Source of the DNA: Psychrobacillus sp. NEAU-3TGS
GTDB lineage: Bacteria > Bacillota > Bacilli > Bacillales_A > Planococcaceae
Length of the DNA stretch: 64,000 bases
Assembly: GCF_029955155.1 (NCBI RefSeq)
Contig: NZ_JAPNOZ010000011.1
Location: forward strand, 558,001-622,000
Direction: 5' to 3'
Shown here: positions 29,357 through 38,039 of the stretch, one piece after another
Layout: every line of letters begins with the position of its first letter
Numbering within the stretch: position 1 is the stretch's first letter
Notes under the pieces: model-generated
What the model was told of the DNA's origin: nothing
What the model saw: the letters and a program-made list of their open reading frames with translations, nothing else
Database searches by the model: none
Program-made: the position numbers and the translations under genes

Positions 29357-29563
29357 TTATTCACCTCAACAATATAGTATGATAAAAAGTATCTATTGTT
29401 GTCATTGTAAAAAAATATGAAAGTATTCTTTATATATATGTATCTACGACTAAACTTTTGCCAAGGAAACTCCATATGAACCCATGGAACATGAGCCTAT
29501 GTCTATACAGAAACGCCATACAATTGTGGAACCGCAGAAGCAGTTTCGCTTCACGCTGGATTA

Positions 29564-30205
29564 TTACTTCATATATTTAGCAACTAACAGATAACATCTT
29601 TCTCTTGTAAGACCTGCTTGCGTAGCCACATACTCTAATGCTTCCATAGTACCACCTTTATACTTTAATGATGCTTCTTTAGCAGCTTCATCTCTGTATT
29701 TTATCCAATTCCGTTGTTCTTCTCTTAATTGATCCATCTGTTCAGCACTAAGCTGTTCTTTCAACACCCCGTAAATTTTGTTCAATTCCGCATCCCATTT
29801 TTTATATCTCTCCGCCTCTTGTTCTTCCAACTCTAACGTCGTGGTTCCAACCTCTGAAAATCTATCCGCTTCTTCCATCTCATTAAGCTTTTTAAGATAC
29901 TCATCTTTATTACTTATTTGCATTTCGTCGTCACTATTACTGGATTTCAAAGGCTGTCCATCATCTGACTTTCTAGAGGTATCTTCAGCTGTATCTTCTT
30001 GATCATTTAGTTCAGTGTTGCCAGCTCCCTCAGAAGAGCTTTCTGTTTTATCCGTTAAATCCTTATTTGTTGCGTCATCTTTTGTACCCTGAGTAGAGTT
30101 CTCGGTCGATTCGTCACTTAATACATCAGAAGCGTTACCACAACCTGCTAATAGTGCTGATATTAAAGTAAACATTACTATTAATATTTTTCTATTCTTC
30201 CTCAA
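29564..30205 (-). CDS. LprI-family lipoprotein (lysozyme inhibitor-like)
   Basis: A 213-residue lipoprotein with signal peptide and lipobox LAGC (residues 19-22), a low-complexity Ser/Asp/Glu/Thr-rich linker to about residue 100, and a C-terminal DUF1311/LprI domain containing YKKWDAELNKIYGVLKEQLS and LREEQRNWIKYRDEA. Mycobacterial LprI inhibits lysozyme; for this protein that role is inferred. The 200 bases between it and cwlJ contain nothing I recognise. Confidence 0.8.
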   Translation of the reverse strand: MRKNRKILIVMFTLISALLAGCGNASDVLSDESTENSTQGTKDDATNKDLTDKTESSSEGAGNTELNDQEDTAEDTSRKSDDGQPLKSSNSDDEMQISNKDEYLKKLNEMEEADRFSEVGTTTLELEEQEAERYKKWDAELNKIYGVLKEQLSAEQMDQLREEQRNWIKYRDEAAKEASLKYKGGTMEALEYVATQAGLTRERCYLLVAKYMK

Positions 30206-30242
30206 TTTAAAGCCTCCCTTTTATTTTCTATATTACCTGCTC

Positions 30243-30285
30243 CTTAACTTTATAACGTTCGAGAGGAATGGAGGTTCCAGTTTAT
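30243..30285. repeat. Type-2 intergenic repeat, diverged copy
   Basis: CTTTATAACGTTCGAGAGG followed by GGTTCCAGTTTATAG resembles the TAATACGTT / AAGTTCCAATATTCAG element seen at 48.1, 53.4 and 58.5 kb. Confidence 0.35.
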
Positions 30286-30338
30286 AGAGAAATCTTCCAG
30301 TTAGTAATAACTATGATTTCTTTTACTTATTTGCTTTA

Positions 30339-30604
30339 TTAGAACAAACGTATCCAATACGGATCTTTTAAATCTGTTTTGGAAGGCTTTCTTACAAATT
30401 CCACACAATCTTCTTGGCATGCGCCAAACATGATGTAATTTTTTGCGCTTGCCTTAACGAAACAACATTTGCCCCTCCTTCATAATCCGGGTCCCGAAAT
30501 TGAACCCCATCATCTTCCCAAAAACAAATCTTACAAATTTCATATGTATCAGTTGGTTCTTCGTCTAAAGTTTTATAACCACAGCAAGGACATGTATATT
30601 TCAT
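30339..30604 (-). pseudogene. CPCC-family cysteine-rich protein with one-base frameshift
   Basis: The protein begins MKYTCPCCGYKTLDEEPTDT and has the CPxCGY and ICKICFWEDDGVQFRDPDY motifs of the CPCC family. The listed frame ends after 70 residues with an unrelated tail. Restoring one A in the run at 30439-30444 (6 to 7) continues QKNYIMFGACQEDCVEFV and ends naturally at 30339 as an 88-residue protein. The family was described among immunity-like proteins of polymorphic toxin loci (from memory). It sits beside barstar and DUF4279 genes. Confidence 0.8.
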
Positions 30605-30661
30605 GAAATCAGCTCTTTTCTAATAAATTTAATATAACTCTTTGCAGTACATAGCTGCCAC

Positions 30662-30955
30662 TTAGTTAAACAAAAATTCACATTTTGCCAGATAAACCTC
30701 TTCATTATAATCAGCAAAGAATTCTTTCAAAACTTTTGCATCAGCTGGTAAGTTTTTTTCTAAGCATGTCCATCCTACGAAATGTATTTGCAAAGGTAGT
30801 TCAACAAGTCCAGTAATTGAATCCCACAAAGCATCCCAATTTTCTCCGTAAAAATTAGGAAAACCAAGTTTTTCTTTTAATAGAGAATGTAAATCTGCGG
30901 AAGATTTAATATTTGATACATCTATCCTCACAAAGGGCTTTCGTTCGTTTATCAA
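30662..30955 (-). CDS. Barstar-family ribonuclease inhibitor
   Basis: A 97-residue barstar-like protein: VRIDVSNIKSSADLHSLLKE and the core NFYGENWDALWDSITGL, where the Asp/Trp helix is the barnase-binding surface. I place the start at the TTG at 30955, six bases after GAGGTG; another TTG six codons earlier is also open. Barstar neutralises an RNase toxin such as barnase, but no such toxin is encoded in the window, so this is an orphan immunity gene. Confidence 0.85.
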   Translation of the reverse strand: MINERKPFVRIDVSNIKSSADLHSLLKEKLGFPNFYGENWDALWDSITGLVELPLQIHFVGWTCLEKNLPADAKVLKEFFADYNEEVYLAKCEFLFN

Positions 30956-31067
30956 ATAAAACACCTCGATCAATTTGTAATACGATACCTTCCACTATTT
31001 ACGTAAATAACAATAAGAGCAGTCTCCTGACAGCTCTGTTCTGCTAAAGGCATAGCTAGCCTAGTAT

Positions 31068-31529
31068 CTATATGCTTTCAATTTCTTCTGAGTAGATATA
31101 CATATCAACGTCGATAGTTGTACCTGTTAAATAGCAAAATTCAATCACCTCTTCATTAAAGTTAATAAATGGTTGTTCTTCCCCATAAATACTAGGTACA
31201 ATCATAATTACAAAATGCACATCATATTGTTCCTCAATTTCTTTCAGCAGTGATATTTTATTTTTAAGATTTTTAATAGTATCCATGCATTGTGCCGCAA
31301 CATCTAACCTTCCTACATTTGATTTTTCAGCAGACCAATTAGAAAACAAATACTTTGAACCATTCTTTCTTACATCACCATAGTTCCAACTGCTAAATGG
31401 TTTTATTCCAAGTAGTCCCGTTATATCGTCTGGATTAAAAATAGCTCTTTTATCGGCAAATAAGCCCCCTGGTCCTATTTCCCCTTTACCCCCTATTGAA
31501 AAATAAGTATAACTATTTGTTTTCTCCAT
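31068..31529 (-). CDS. DUF4279 domain protein (immunity-like)
   Basis: A 153-residue cytoplasmic protein resembling DUF4279: FNPDDITGLLGIKPFSSWNYGD, SNWSAEKSNVGRLDVAAQ, and IEFCYLTGTTIDVDMYIY at the end. The family has been linked to polymorphic toxin immunity (from memory); the activity is unknown. It lies next to barstar and CPCC genes, which supports that view. RBS AGAGG precedes the ATG. Confidence 0.7.
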   Translation of the reverse strand: MEKTNSYTYFSIGGKGEIGPGGLFADKRAIFNPDDITGLLGIKPFSSWNYGDVRKNGSKYLFSNWSAEKSNVGRLDVAAQCMDTIKNLKNKISLLKEIEEQYDVHFVIMIVPSIYGEEQPFINFNEEVIEFCYLTGTTIDVDMYIYSEEIESI

Positions 31530-31617
31530 TTTTCACCTCTTAAAGTTTTGGACATCATTATGGATCATTGAAGTATGTTGCTGCATAGCTAATTCACTCA
31601 TTTTTTCATAAAGCCAT

Positions 31618-32100
31618 TTAATTCTTATGAACTTTTACATAAACGCTTCCAAATAGTCTGTCTCCAATATAAGCATCTAATTTCCACATTCCACTTTTAG
31701 AGAGCATCATATTTGTTGGTGAGTGCTGATCTGCACCATTATTAGGACTCAGAAAAGTATTTTCTATTTTAGGTACAATTATTATTTCCTCATTACTGTT
31801 TTCGTGCATTCCTAAAACTTCAAAGTCTCCAATTAGCTCATCTTCATTTCCCCAAAAGTGCCACATATACTTTTGTGTTTTATTTGGATAAAATCTAGAC
31901 ACCTCTCCATCATCGTAAATAAAACCCAAACGTCCTTCCTCACCAATCATCGTGTAATTTCCTGATTTAAAAAGAGGGCTTTCCTTCCAATCATGTTGAA
32001 TAGATTCTACTCTTTTTTCATTTGGCTCATCGTTCTTACAAGCCGTACTCACTAAAGAAATAATTACTGCGAAGATTAACACTAAACTTTTTTTAAGCAT
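31618..32100 (-). CDS. Lipoprotein, possibly DUF4871 (YhfM-like)
   Basis: A 160-residue lipoprotein: MLKKSLVLIFAVIISLVSTAC has the lipobox STAC. The mature domain (SPLFKSGNYTMIGEEGRLGF, YMWHFWGNEDELIG, SKSGMWKLDAYIGDRLFGSV) resembles DUF4871 proteins such as Bacillus YhfM. Function unknown; presumably on the outer membrane surface of the cell. The ATG at 32100 follows GGGAGGTG. Confidence 0.65.
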   Translation of the reverse strand: MLKKSLVLIFAVIISLVSTACKNDEPNEKRVESIQHDWKESPLFKSGNYTMIGEEGRLGFIYDDGEVSRFYPNKTQKYMWHFWGNEDELIGDFEVLGMHENSNEEIIIVPKIENTFLSPNNGADQHSPTNMMLSKSGMWKLDAYIGDRLFGSVYVKVHKN

Positions 32101-32341
32101 AGACACACCTCCCACGCTCTCTTTTTAGAATATATTCCTCCTTAGCTTCAAATATCATTTTGTTGAACTGAGATTCTGCATTTGTTTAAGTGTAACATTT
32201 CCCTTTGCTCCTCCAAATCCTTTTTGATGTTTAGCTAAAGAACTCATTTGTAAAAAAGATTTAAATACGAAAATTTCCCTTTACCAAAGGTTAAAGTATA
32301 ATTTTTCAAAGGAGACTGATAGCAGAGCTTTAAATAAATAA

Positions 32342-32377
32342 AAAGACTTAAATCCAATTATAAAAGGATTTAAGTCT
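32342..32377 (-). terminator. Terminator of the MFS efflux gene
   Basis: AGACTTAAATCC and GGATTTAAGTCT form a 12-base stem followed by TTTTT on the minus strand. The rest of 32116-32340 holds only a short fragment (AAGTGTAACATTTC near 32190) resembling the composite repeat. Confidence 0.85.
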
Positions 32378-32392
32378 ACTATCGTACTTACT

Positions 32393-33778
32393 CTAACTGG
32401 TCTTTTTTGGCGTAAACCATGTAATGATGAATGCTATTGCAGAGATAACAAACATATAGATATACGTGTTACTCGCGCCACTAATATAACCTATCTTAGA
32501 CTCTAAAGAAACATTCGATAATTGGATCGTATATATCGTCATGATAACTGCTGTACCAATTGCGCCAGCTAATTGGCGAATTGTGTTGTTAATAGACGAG
32601 CCATGAGAGGCTAATTCCCTTGGTAGTGCATTTAAAGCAGCTGTGTTTAATGGCATTGTTATAAATGCCAAGCCTATACGCAATAAAATTGTACGAACTA
32701 AAATATATACTGTTGTTGTTTCTGGTGATAAGTCAATTACTGCAAGCATCGATATCGCGATTAAACTTGTTCCTAGTATGAATAAAGGTTTTGCACCAAA
32801 TTTATCGAAAAGCTTACCAGTTACCGGGGACAGCATGGCATTGAAAATAGCACCTGGTAATAATAACAATCCCGCTTCTAGCGCTGTAAACCCTCTTCCA
32901 TCCTGCAAATAAATCGGCAGTAATATTAAGTCGGCATACATTAGAATGGTAATAGCGATATTAACTACTGTGGTCATTGTAAATGTGTTAAATTTGAAAA
33001 CATTTAAATTCAATAAAGGTTCAGTAGACTTCATTTGTCGATGACAGAACATGATGGTTACAAGCAAACCGACAACAATGGATGTAAGGACAATTAAATC
33101 ATCCCACCCTCGGCTGCCCGCACTACTAAAGCCAAAAAGAAGAAATCCAAAGCCAACTGTAGAATAGATCACACTGACTATATCGAGCTTTACTTTGGAC
33201 GTTTCCGAGGCATTAACTAGATATTTACTTGCTAGCATGATAATTGCTGCGATGAATGGGATCATGATGATAAATAACCATCGCCAGGATAAATACTCTA
33301 ATATAAATCCTGCTAATGTTGGTGCAATGGCTGGTGCAAATATAATAGCAAAGCCAATGTTCCCCATAATCGCGCCGCGTTTTTCCGCAGGATATAGATA
33401 AACAATTACAGTCATCATTAACGGAATGATGATTCCAGCACCTACTGCTTGAATCATTCTACCTGTTAATAGTACGCCGAAATTATTTGCACACGCGGCA
33501 ATTAAAGAACCGATTAGTAAAAATAACATAGAGCTGATAAATAACTGCCTTGTTGAAAAACGTTTCATTAAGAAAGCAGTAATAGGTACTAACACACCAT
33601 TTACAAGCATAAAGCCTGTAGCTAACCATTGAATCGTTGCCGTATTTACATGAAAAACTATCATTAAATCACTAAATGCCACGTTTAACAATGTTTGATT
33701 TAATGTAGAAAAAAAGGTTCCCGTTATCATGATGATGAGCAGCAACTTTTTGGTACTACTCGCTATTTCATTTTGCAT
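32393..33778 (-). CDS. DHA2-type (EmrB/QacA) MFS multidrug efflux transporter
   Basis: A 461-residue protein with about 13-14 membrane segments. FSTLNQTLLNVAFSDLMIVF at the start and LTGRMIQAVGAGIIIPLMMT are the characteristic motifs of the 14-helix DHA2 drug exporters. It is divergent from a TetR-type regulator gene that carries a premature stop, so expression may be unrestrained. Substrates are unknown. Confidence 0.88.
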   Translation of the reverse strand: MQNEIASSTKKLLLIIMITGTFFSTLNQTLLNVAFSDLMIVFHVNTATIQWLATGFMLVNGVLVPITAFLMKRFSTRQLFISSMLFLLIGSLIAACANNFGVLLTGRMIQAVGAGIIIPLMMTVIVYLYPAEKRGAIMGNIGFAIIFAPAIAPTLAGFILEYLSWRWLFIIMIPFIAAIIMLASKYLVNASETSKVKLDIVSVIYSTVGFGFLLFGFSSAGSRGWDDLIVLTSIVVGLLVTIMFCHRQMKSTEPLLNLNVFKFNTFTMTTVVNIAITILMYADLILLPIYLQDGRGFTALEAGLLLLPGAIFNAMLSPVTGKLFDKFGAKPLFILGTSLIAISMLAVIDLSPETTTVYILVRTILLRIGLAFITMPLNTAALNALPRELASHGSSINNTIRQLAGAIGTAVIMTIYTIQLSNVSLESKIGYISGASNTYIYMFVISAIAFIITWFTPKKTS

Positions 33779-33805
33779 ATAAAATTCCTTCCCCTATAAT
33801 ATAGA

Positions 33806-33834
33806 TTGTCGACATACTGTCTAGAAAATATAAT
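33806..33834 (+). promoter_or_regulatory. Promoter of the TetR-type gene, within the divergent control region
   Basis: TTGTCG, 17 bases, TATAAT on the plus strand. The spacer contains an imperfect inverted repeat (TAGATTGTCGACA against TACTGTCTA, 33802-33824) that could be the repressor operator shared with the efflux gene; the latter point is inference. Confidence 0.5.
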
Positions 33835-33918
33835 AGCAGAAGTATAAAAACAACCATCTACAATCGGGTCATTTCTGTCGATTAAGAGACAAATTCATAC
33901 GATAAAGGGATGATTTTC

Positions 33919-34470
33919 ATGACTATTAAAGAAGATCCTCGCGCCATTCGCACACAGGAAATGCTTAAAGAAGCTTTACTAACACTATTGCAAGAGGGTA
34001 ACTCGCTACATCAAATTTCTATTCATAAATTAACGCAAAGGGCTAAATTGAACCGTACCACCTTCTATTTACACTATCAAAATATTAATGAGTTAAAGGA
34101 ACATTTAACTCATGACATCTTACAAGGGCTAACAGACAAAATAGAAAATTTAACTTCCATTTTTGATAGGAATAGATAAGAGCACTTGATACAGCTATTG
34201 GATTATCTCCTGGAACAAAGAAATCACCTACTTGCTTTAGTCCAGTTTGAAGAGGTCGAAAAACATTTACTAATGTTGATGAAGGATTTAATAGTAACCA
34301 GAAGAAGTCAATCAAAGAATGTAGGAAGAAAAGCTATTGTAGATCCAGACATTAAGACTGCTTCTATTATCGGCATCATTATGTGGTGGTTAAAAGATGG
34401 CTTACATCTGGATTCTGCATATATTGCGGAGCAAATTAATCTTATGTATCGGGCATGGATTTTTCTTTAA
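33919..34470 (+). pseudogene. TetR/AcrR-family repressor with an internal TAA stop
   Basis: One reading frame of 183 codons is cut by TAA at 34177-34179 after codon 86. The first part has the TetR helix-turn-helix (LHQISIHKLTQRAKLNRTTFY LHY); the second continues without a shift as EHLIQLLDYLLEQRNHLLAL and ends in the usual ligand domain. A GAA codon (NREEHL) is the likely ancestor. If unsuppressed, only a DNA-binding stub is made. It is divergent from the DHA2 efflux pump that it should control. Confidence 0.85.
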
Positions 34471-34476
34471 AAAAAT

Positions 34477-34516
34477 CCATGCCAAAACATTGATTACACA
34501 ACATTTTGGCATGGAC
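34477..34516. terminator. Bidirectional terminator
   Basis: CCATGCCAAAA and TTTTGGCATGG form an 11-base stem between the converging TetR-type and DUF4256 genes; A and T runs flank it. Confidence 0.85.
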
Positions 34517-34529
34517 TAGGCTTATTTTT

Positions 34530-35096
34530 TTAAACCCTCAGCGAGCCGCGGAAACCCCTTGCAGCATAGTAGGAATCTGCTCCATTATGATAAACAAAAA
34601 CAGTATCGTAGCGCCAATCACAAAAAATGGCCCCGCCGAGTTTTCTAATATTAGCAGGTGTTTGCACCCAACTCGACGTTTTCTTATCAAAGCTTTCCAG
34701 TTCCTGTAGCTCTCGGTATTGCTCTTCCGATAAAATTTCGATACCCATTTCAGTCGCCATATCAATAGCGCTGTTTTCTGGTTTGTGTTTCTTTCTTGAC
34801 TCCAGCGCCTCTCGGTCATAGCAAACACTTCTGCGACCTTTTGGACTCTCCGCAGAACAATCATAAAAAAGGTATTAGCCCGTCTTTTCATCATAGCCAA
34901 CGACATCCGGTTCACCGCAAGTCACTTCCATTTCATGAAGGGACCATAATTTTTCAGGATTAGCTTCGAGCTTAGCTTGTACATCATTCCATTCTAGATC
35001 TTGATGACGGTGCATGTTTTTCTCAAAACGTAGTTTTAATGTACTGAGAAGTTCTTCAAGTTGTTCTAGTGATAACTCTTTGTTTCCGTTTGACAT
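34530..35096 (-). pseudogene. DUF4256 protein with an internal TAA stop
   Basis: A single frame of 188 codons is interrupted by TAA (34875-34877) after codon 73. Before it: LEQLEELLSTLKLRFEKNMH and EPDVVGYDEKTG; after it: YLFYDCSAESPKGRRSVCYD, LESRKKHKPENSAIDMATEMG, and FVYHNGADSYYAARGFRG, all typical of DUF4256. A GAA codon (TGEYxFYD) is the expected residue. The Cys in EVTCGEP, where I expect Gly, may be a further change. The family's function is unknown. Confidence 0.85.
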
Positions 35097-35285
35097 ATTC
35101 GTTTCCTCCTTGGTATTTCGACTCCATATATAGAAATCCTCTCGTTAGTTCAATTTTAATAACTAATTCAGATTGTGTCCATCAATCTAAATATCATAAG
35201 CCTTAAAAATTCTTGTTATCCATATGTTTAGCCATATTCTAAAAGGGAATATTTTCATATAAGTCAAATGAAAAGGAGTTTGAAT

Positions 35286-36716
35286 ATGCTTAATCATACA
35301 AAACACTATATTAATGGTGAGTGGGTGGATTCTACTGGTTCGGACACAATAGAAGTGATAAACCCAGCAACTGAAGAAGTGATTGGAAAGATTAGCAGTG
35401 GAACGGAAGAAGATGTCAATCAGGCGGTTCAAGCAGCAAAAGAGGCTTTTCCTTCCTTTTCTCAAATGCCAGTGGACGATCGGGTAAAACTTCTAGAGAA
35501 TATTGCGAAAGAATATGAAAATCGCAAAGATGATTTGGTCAAGATAATGACTGAAGAGCTAGGATCCCCAATAACAAAATCGGAGCAAATTCATTATCAA
35601 ATGGGACTTGCCCACTTTAAGCAGGCTGCAGAGGAATTAAAAACTTTCCAGTTCACAGAGGAAAGGGATAACTCTTATATTATAAAGGAACCAATTGGCG
35701 TCTCTGGACTGATCACGCCATGGAATTTCCCTACCAATCAGATTTCTACGAAGCTAGCGAGCGCATTGGCAGCTGGTAGCACCTTAGTGGTGAAACCTGC
35801 ATCTCAAACACCATTTGCAGCTATTATCATCGCGGAGATTTTTGACAAGGTTGGCGTCCCTAAAGGTGTCTTTAATCTTGTCAATGGTTCAGGTTCCGTC
35901 GTTGGAGAGGCCATTAGCTCTCATCCAGATATCGATTTTGTATCCTTTACTGGTTCAGGAGCAGTTGGAAGCAGTATAATGAAAAATGCTGCAGAGGATA
36001 TTAAAAACGTTTCACTAGAACTTGGAGGAAAATCTCCTTTAGTTATTTTAAAGGATGCAGATGTGAAAGAAGCAGCAAGAACAGCTTTAACTCAAATCGC
36101 AACAAATACGGGTCAAGTTTGCGCAGCTGCTACACGAGTAATTGTACCGGAAGAAATGCATAAAGATTTCATCCAAGCAATGAAAGAATTAGTGACAGAG
36201 TTCCCTGTTGGAGATCCACAGGACAAAAATACATTTACCGGTCCTCAAGTATCCGAAGAACAGTGGAAAACCGTTCAATCCTATATCAAAAAAGGAGAAG
36301 AAGAAGGAGCCACCCTTGCTATCGGCGGTCCTGGTAGACCAGATGGAATCGATAAAGGATTCTTTTCCAAAATAACCGTTTTCACGAATGTGCAAAATGA
36401 TATGACGATTGCACAGGAGGAAATCTTTGGACCTGTCATGTCGGTCATCACATATAAAGTTCTGGACGAAGCAATTGAAATTGCCAACGATACCGTATAC
36501 GGCCTTGCCGGATATATAGTTGGAAATGATAAAGAAGAACTGAAAAAAGTTGCTTCCAGCATTCGAGCGGGTCAAATAAGAATCAATAATAGCAAATCAG
36601 ATCTATCCGCTCCCTTTGGCGGCTTTAAGCAATCTGGGATCGGTCGTGAATGGGGTAACTATGGAATCGAAGAATTTATGGAGCCAAAAGCGATTATGGG
36701 AATGCCTTCTAATTAA
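35286..36716 (+). CDS. NAD(P)-dependent aldehyde dehydrogenase
   Basis: A 476-residue aldehyde dehydrogenase. The cofactor motif GSGAVGSSI, the general base in LELGGKSPLVI and the catalytic cysteine in NTGQVCAAATRVIV are present, as is the C-terminal PFGGFKQSGIGREWG. It resembles the group of broad-specificity enzymes close to DhaS/YwdH; the substrate is not evident. The ATG at 35286 follows AAAAGGAG. It stands alone on the plus strand with its own terminator. Confidence 0.9.
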   Translation: MLNHTKHYINGEWVDSTGSDTIEVINPATEEVIGKISSGTEEDVNQAVQAAKEAFPSFSQMPVDDRVKLLENIAKEYENRKDDLVKIMTEELGSPITKSEQIHYQMGLAHFKQAAEELKTFQFTEERDNSYIIKEPIGVSGLITPWNFPTNQISTKLASALAAGSTLVVKPASQTPFAAIIIAEIFDKVGVPKGVFNLVNGSGSVVGEAISSHPDIDFVSFTGSGAVGSSIMKNAAEDIKNVSLELGGKSPLVILKDADVKEAARTALTQIATNTGQVCAAATRVIVPEEMHKDFIQAMKELVTEFPVGDPQDKNTFTGPQVSEEQWKTVQSYIKKGEEEGATLAIGGPGRPDGIDKGFFSKITVFTNVQNDMTIAQEEIFGPVMSVITYKVLDEAIEIANDTVYGLAGYIVGNDKEELKKVASSIRAGQIRINNSKSDLSAPFGGFKQSGIGREWGNYGIEEFMEPKAIMGMPSN

Positions 36717-36726
36717 ATAGAAGTTA

Positions 36727-36760
36727 AGCTGTCCAAGAAGTGTTTGGGCAGCTTTTTTTA
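36727..36760 (+). terminator. Terminator after the aldehyde dehydrogenase
   Basis: GCTGTCCAA and TTGGGCAGC pair (one G-T) and are followed by seven T. Confidence 0.85.
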
Positions 36761-36875
36761 GTGTGTTCTGACTAAGAATGAAAGGATTCTTGTAAAACTA
36801 AGCATCTAGAAACACCTTGGTACTATTGAATCCACTCCATAACATACACCAATAAAAGCGGAATGAAAATACGAA

Positions 36876-36912
36876 AAAGAGACTGTTCACTTAAAACAGC
36901 CTCTTTTTCCGT
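36876..36912. terminator. Terminator downstream of the SRPBCC gene
   Basis: AAAAAGAG/CTCTTTTT with an inner GTT/AAC stem; A and T runs on both sides allow either direction. It serves the minus-strand gene ending at 37000. Confidence 0.7.
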
Positions 36913-36999
36913 TAATTATTAACCTTCTAGATAATCTCTTGAATATTACATTGGTGCCTTCGGCGGTGTCTCCAAAATAAAACAACCACTCTCCTTAAC

Positions 37000-37440
37000 T
37001 TAGGAGAATACTGCAATTTTCCGTGCGATTGATTCAGTTAAACGAGATGCTACTTTAGGAACAGCCCATTTAATAATTGGCGTTAACATTGCGCCAGATA
37101 ATCCTCCTGCATGAACTTCCACTGTACAAGTCATTTCAGTTTTTCCGTTAAGATCAGTAGCAGTAAAGTGACCGCTTCCTTTAAAGTTGTCTGTTAATCC
37201 TTTTAGTTCAAACATAATATTGGAAGGTTCATTCCATTCAGTGATGTCTACCTGTGCCTGTATGGTTTTCTTAATACCTTTCACGTTACCTTCAAATGTC
37301 CAAATAGATTGCTTATCATTAATAATTTCATGTTCTTTATAGGCTGGTACTGTTGTTGCCCATTTTTCAAGATCACTGACATAATCCCAAACTGCTTGTA
37401 CATCTACTGGAATTTCAACTGTATGTGTTCCTGTTGCCAT
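37000..37440 (-). CDS. SRPBCC-family (CoxG-like) protein
   Basis: A 146-residue START/SRPBCC fold protein: MATGTHTVEIPVDVQAVWDYV at the start and SGHFTATDLNGKTEMTCTVEV in the middle. Such proteins bind hydrophobic ligands; CoxG relatives act in CO dehydrogenase assembly, but no cox genes are here, so that role should not be assumed. The ATG at 37440 follows GTGGGGAT. An inverted repeat GTAAGCTTAC lies near 37506 in the upstream region and may be an operator. Confidence 0.8.
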   Translation of the reverse strand: MATGTHTVEIPVDVQAVWDYVSDLEKWATTVPAYKEHEIINDKQSIWTFEGNVKGIKKTIQAQVDITEWNEPSNIMFELKGLTDNFKGSGHFTATDLNGKTEMTCTVEVHAGGLSGAMLTPIIKWAVPKVASRLTESIARKIAVFS

Positions 37441-37623
37441 GATGATCCCCACTTTCACTACGCCAAAATTGTAATTATACATTTCTATGAAATAATTAGT
37501 AAGCGTAAGCTTACATCTCTCATTATACAGGATTGATCTTCGGTAAAAAGCATTAATAATATTTTTTCTATTAAAAAATGCACTATAAGAATCTATTGAA
37601 GAACAACGAAAAAAATCTAAAAC

Positions 37624-37979
37624 TTAAACAAGGCTTACTAATTCAGGATTTAATATAACCATATGAAACGTCCAACAATCAGAGTATTCTGTACCAATTT
37701 CGTGATCATGGAGGCAGACCCTGTTCATTCCATCACAGCCGTCAAGACCACAACAACCATTTAATCTACTGCTATCTGAATGGCGATTTGAATTGATTAA
37801 ATCTTTTATGTTTACAATGATCGAACCTTTTAATAGATTGTAAGCTGTTTCCTCCTGAATTAGATAAAATCCTCTCGGAATATAATCTTGACCATCCTTT
37901 CATTAATCAAATTCAGGTCCTTCAATTCCGATAATGGTTCAGAAATCTCTAAATTACATGCTTTACAAATTAGTTTCAA
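37624..37979 (-). pseudogene. Cysteine-rich protein of unknown family, one-base frameshift
   Basis: A TTG start at 37979 with a perfect AAAGGAGG site opens MKLICKACNLEISEPLSELK, which ends after 41 codons. Adding one A to the run at 37898-37900 joins it to DGQDYIPRGFYLIQEETAYN, KGSIIVNIKDLINS, LNGCCGLDGCDGMNRVCLHD and TEYSDCWTFHMVILNPE, giving about 118 residues. The CKAC and later CCGLDGCDG cysteines could bind zinc. I do not recognise a named family. It stands alone upstream of the SRPBCC gene. Confidence 0.75.
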
Positions 37980-38039
37980 CTTGTCGCTACCTCCTTTATA
38001 CAATACTAAATTTTCGTTTCTCTTCATCTAAAACGCCCA

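Noticed and set aside
34538-34915. 125-codon open frame inside DUF4256
   Set aside because: It is an out-of-frame shadow; the proper frame, apart from one TAA, matches DUF4256 from end to end.
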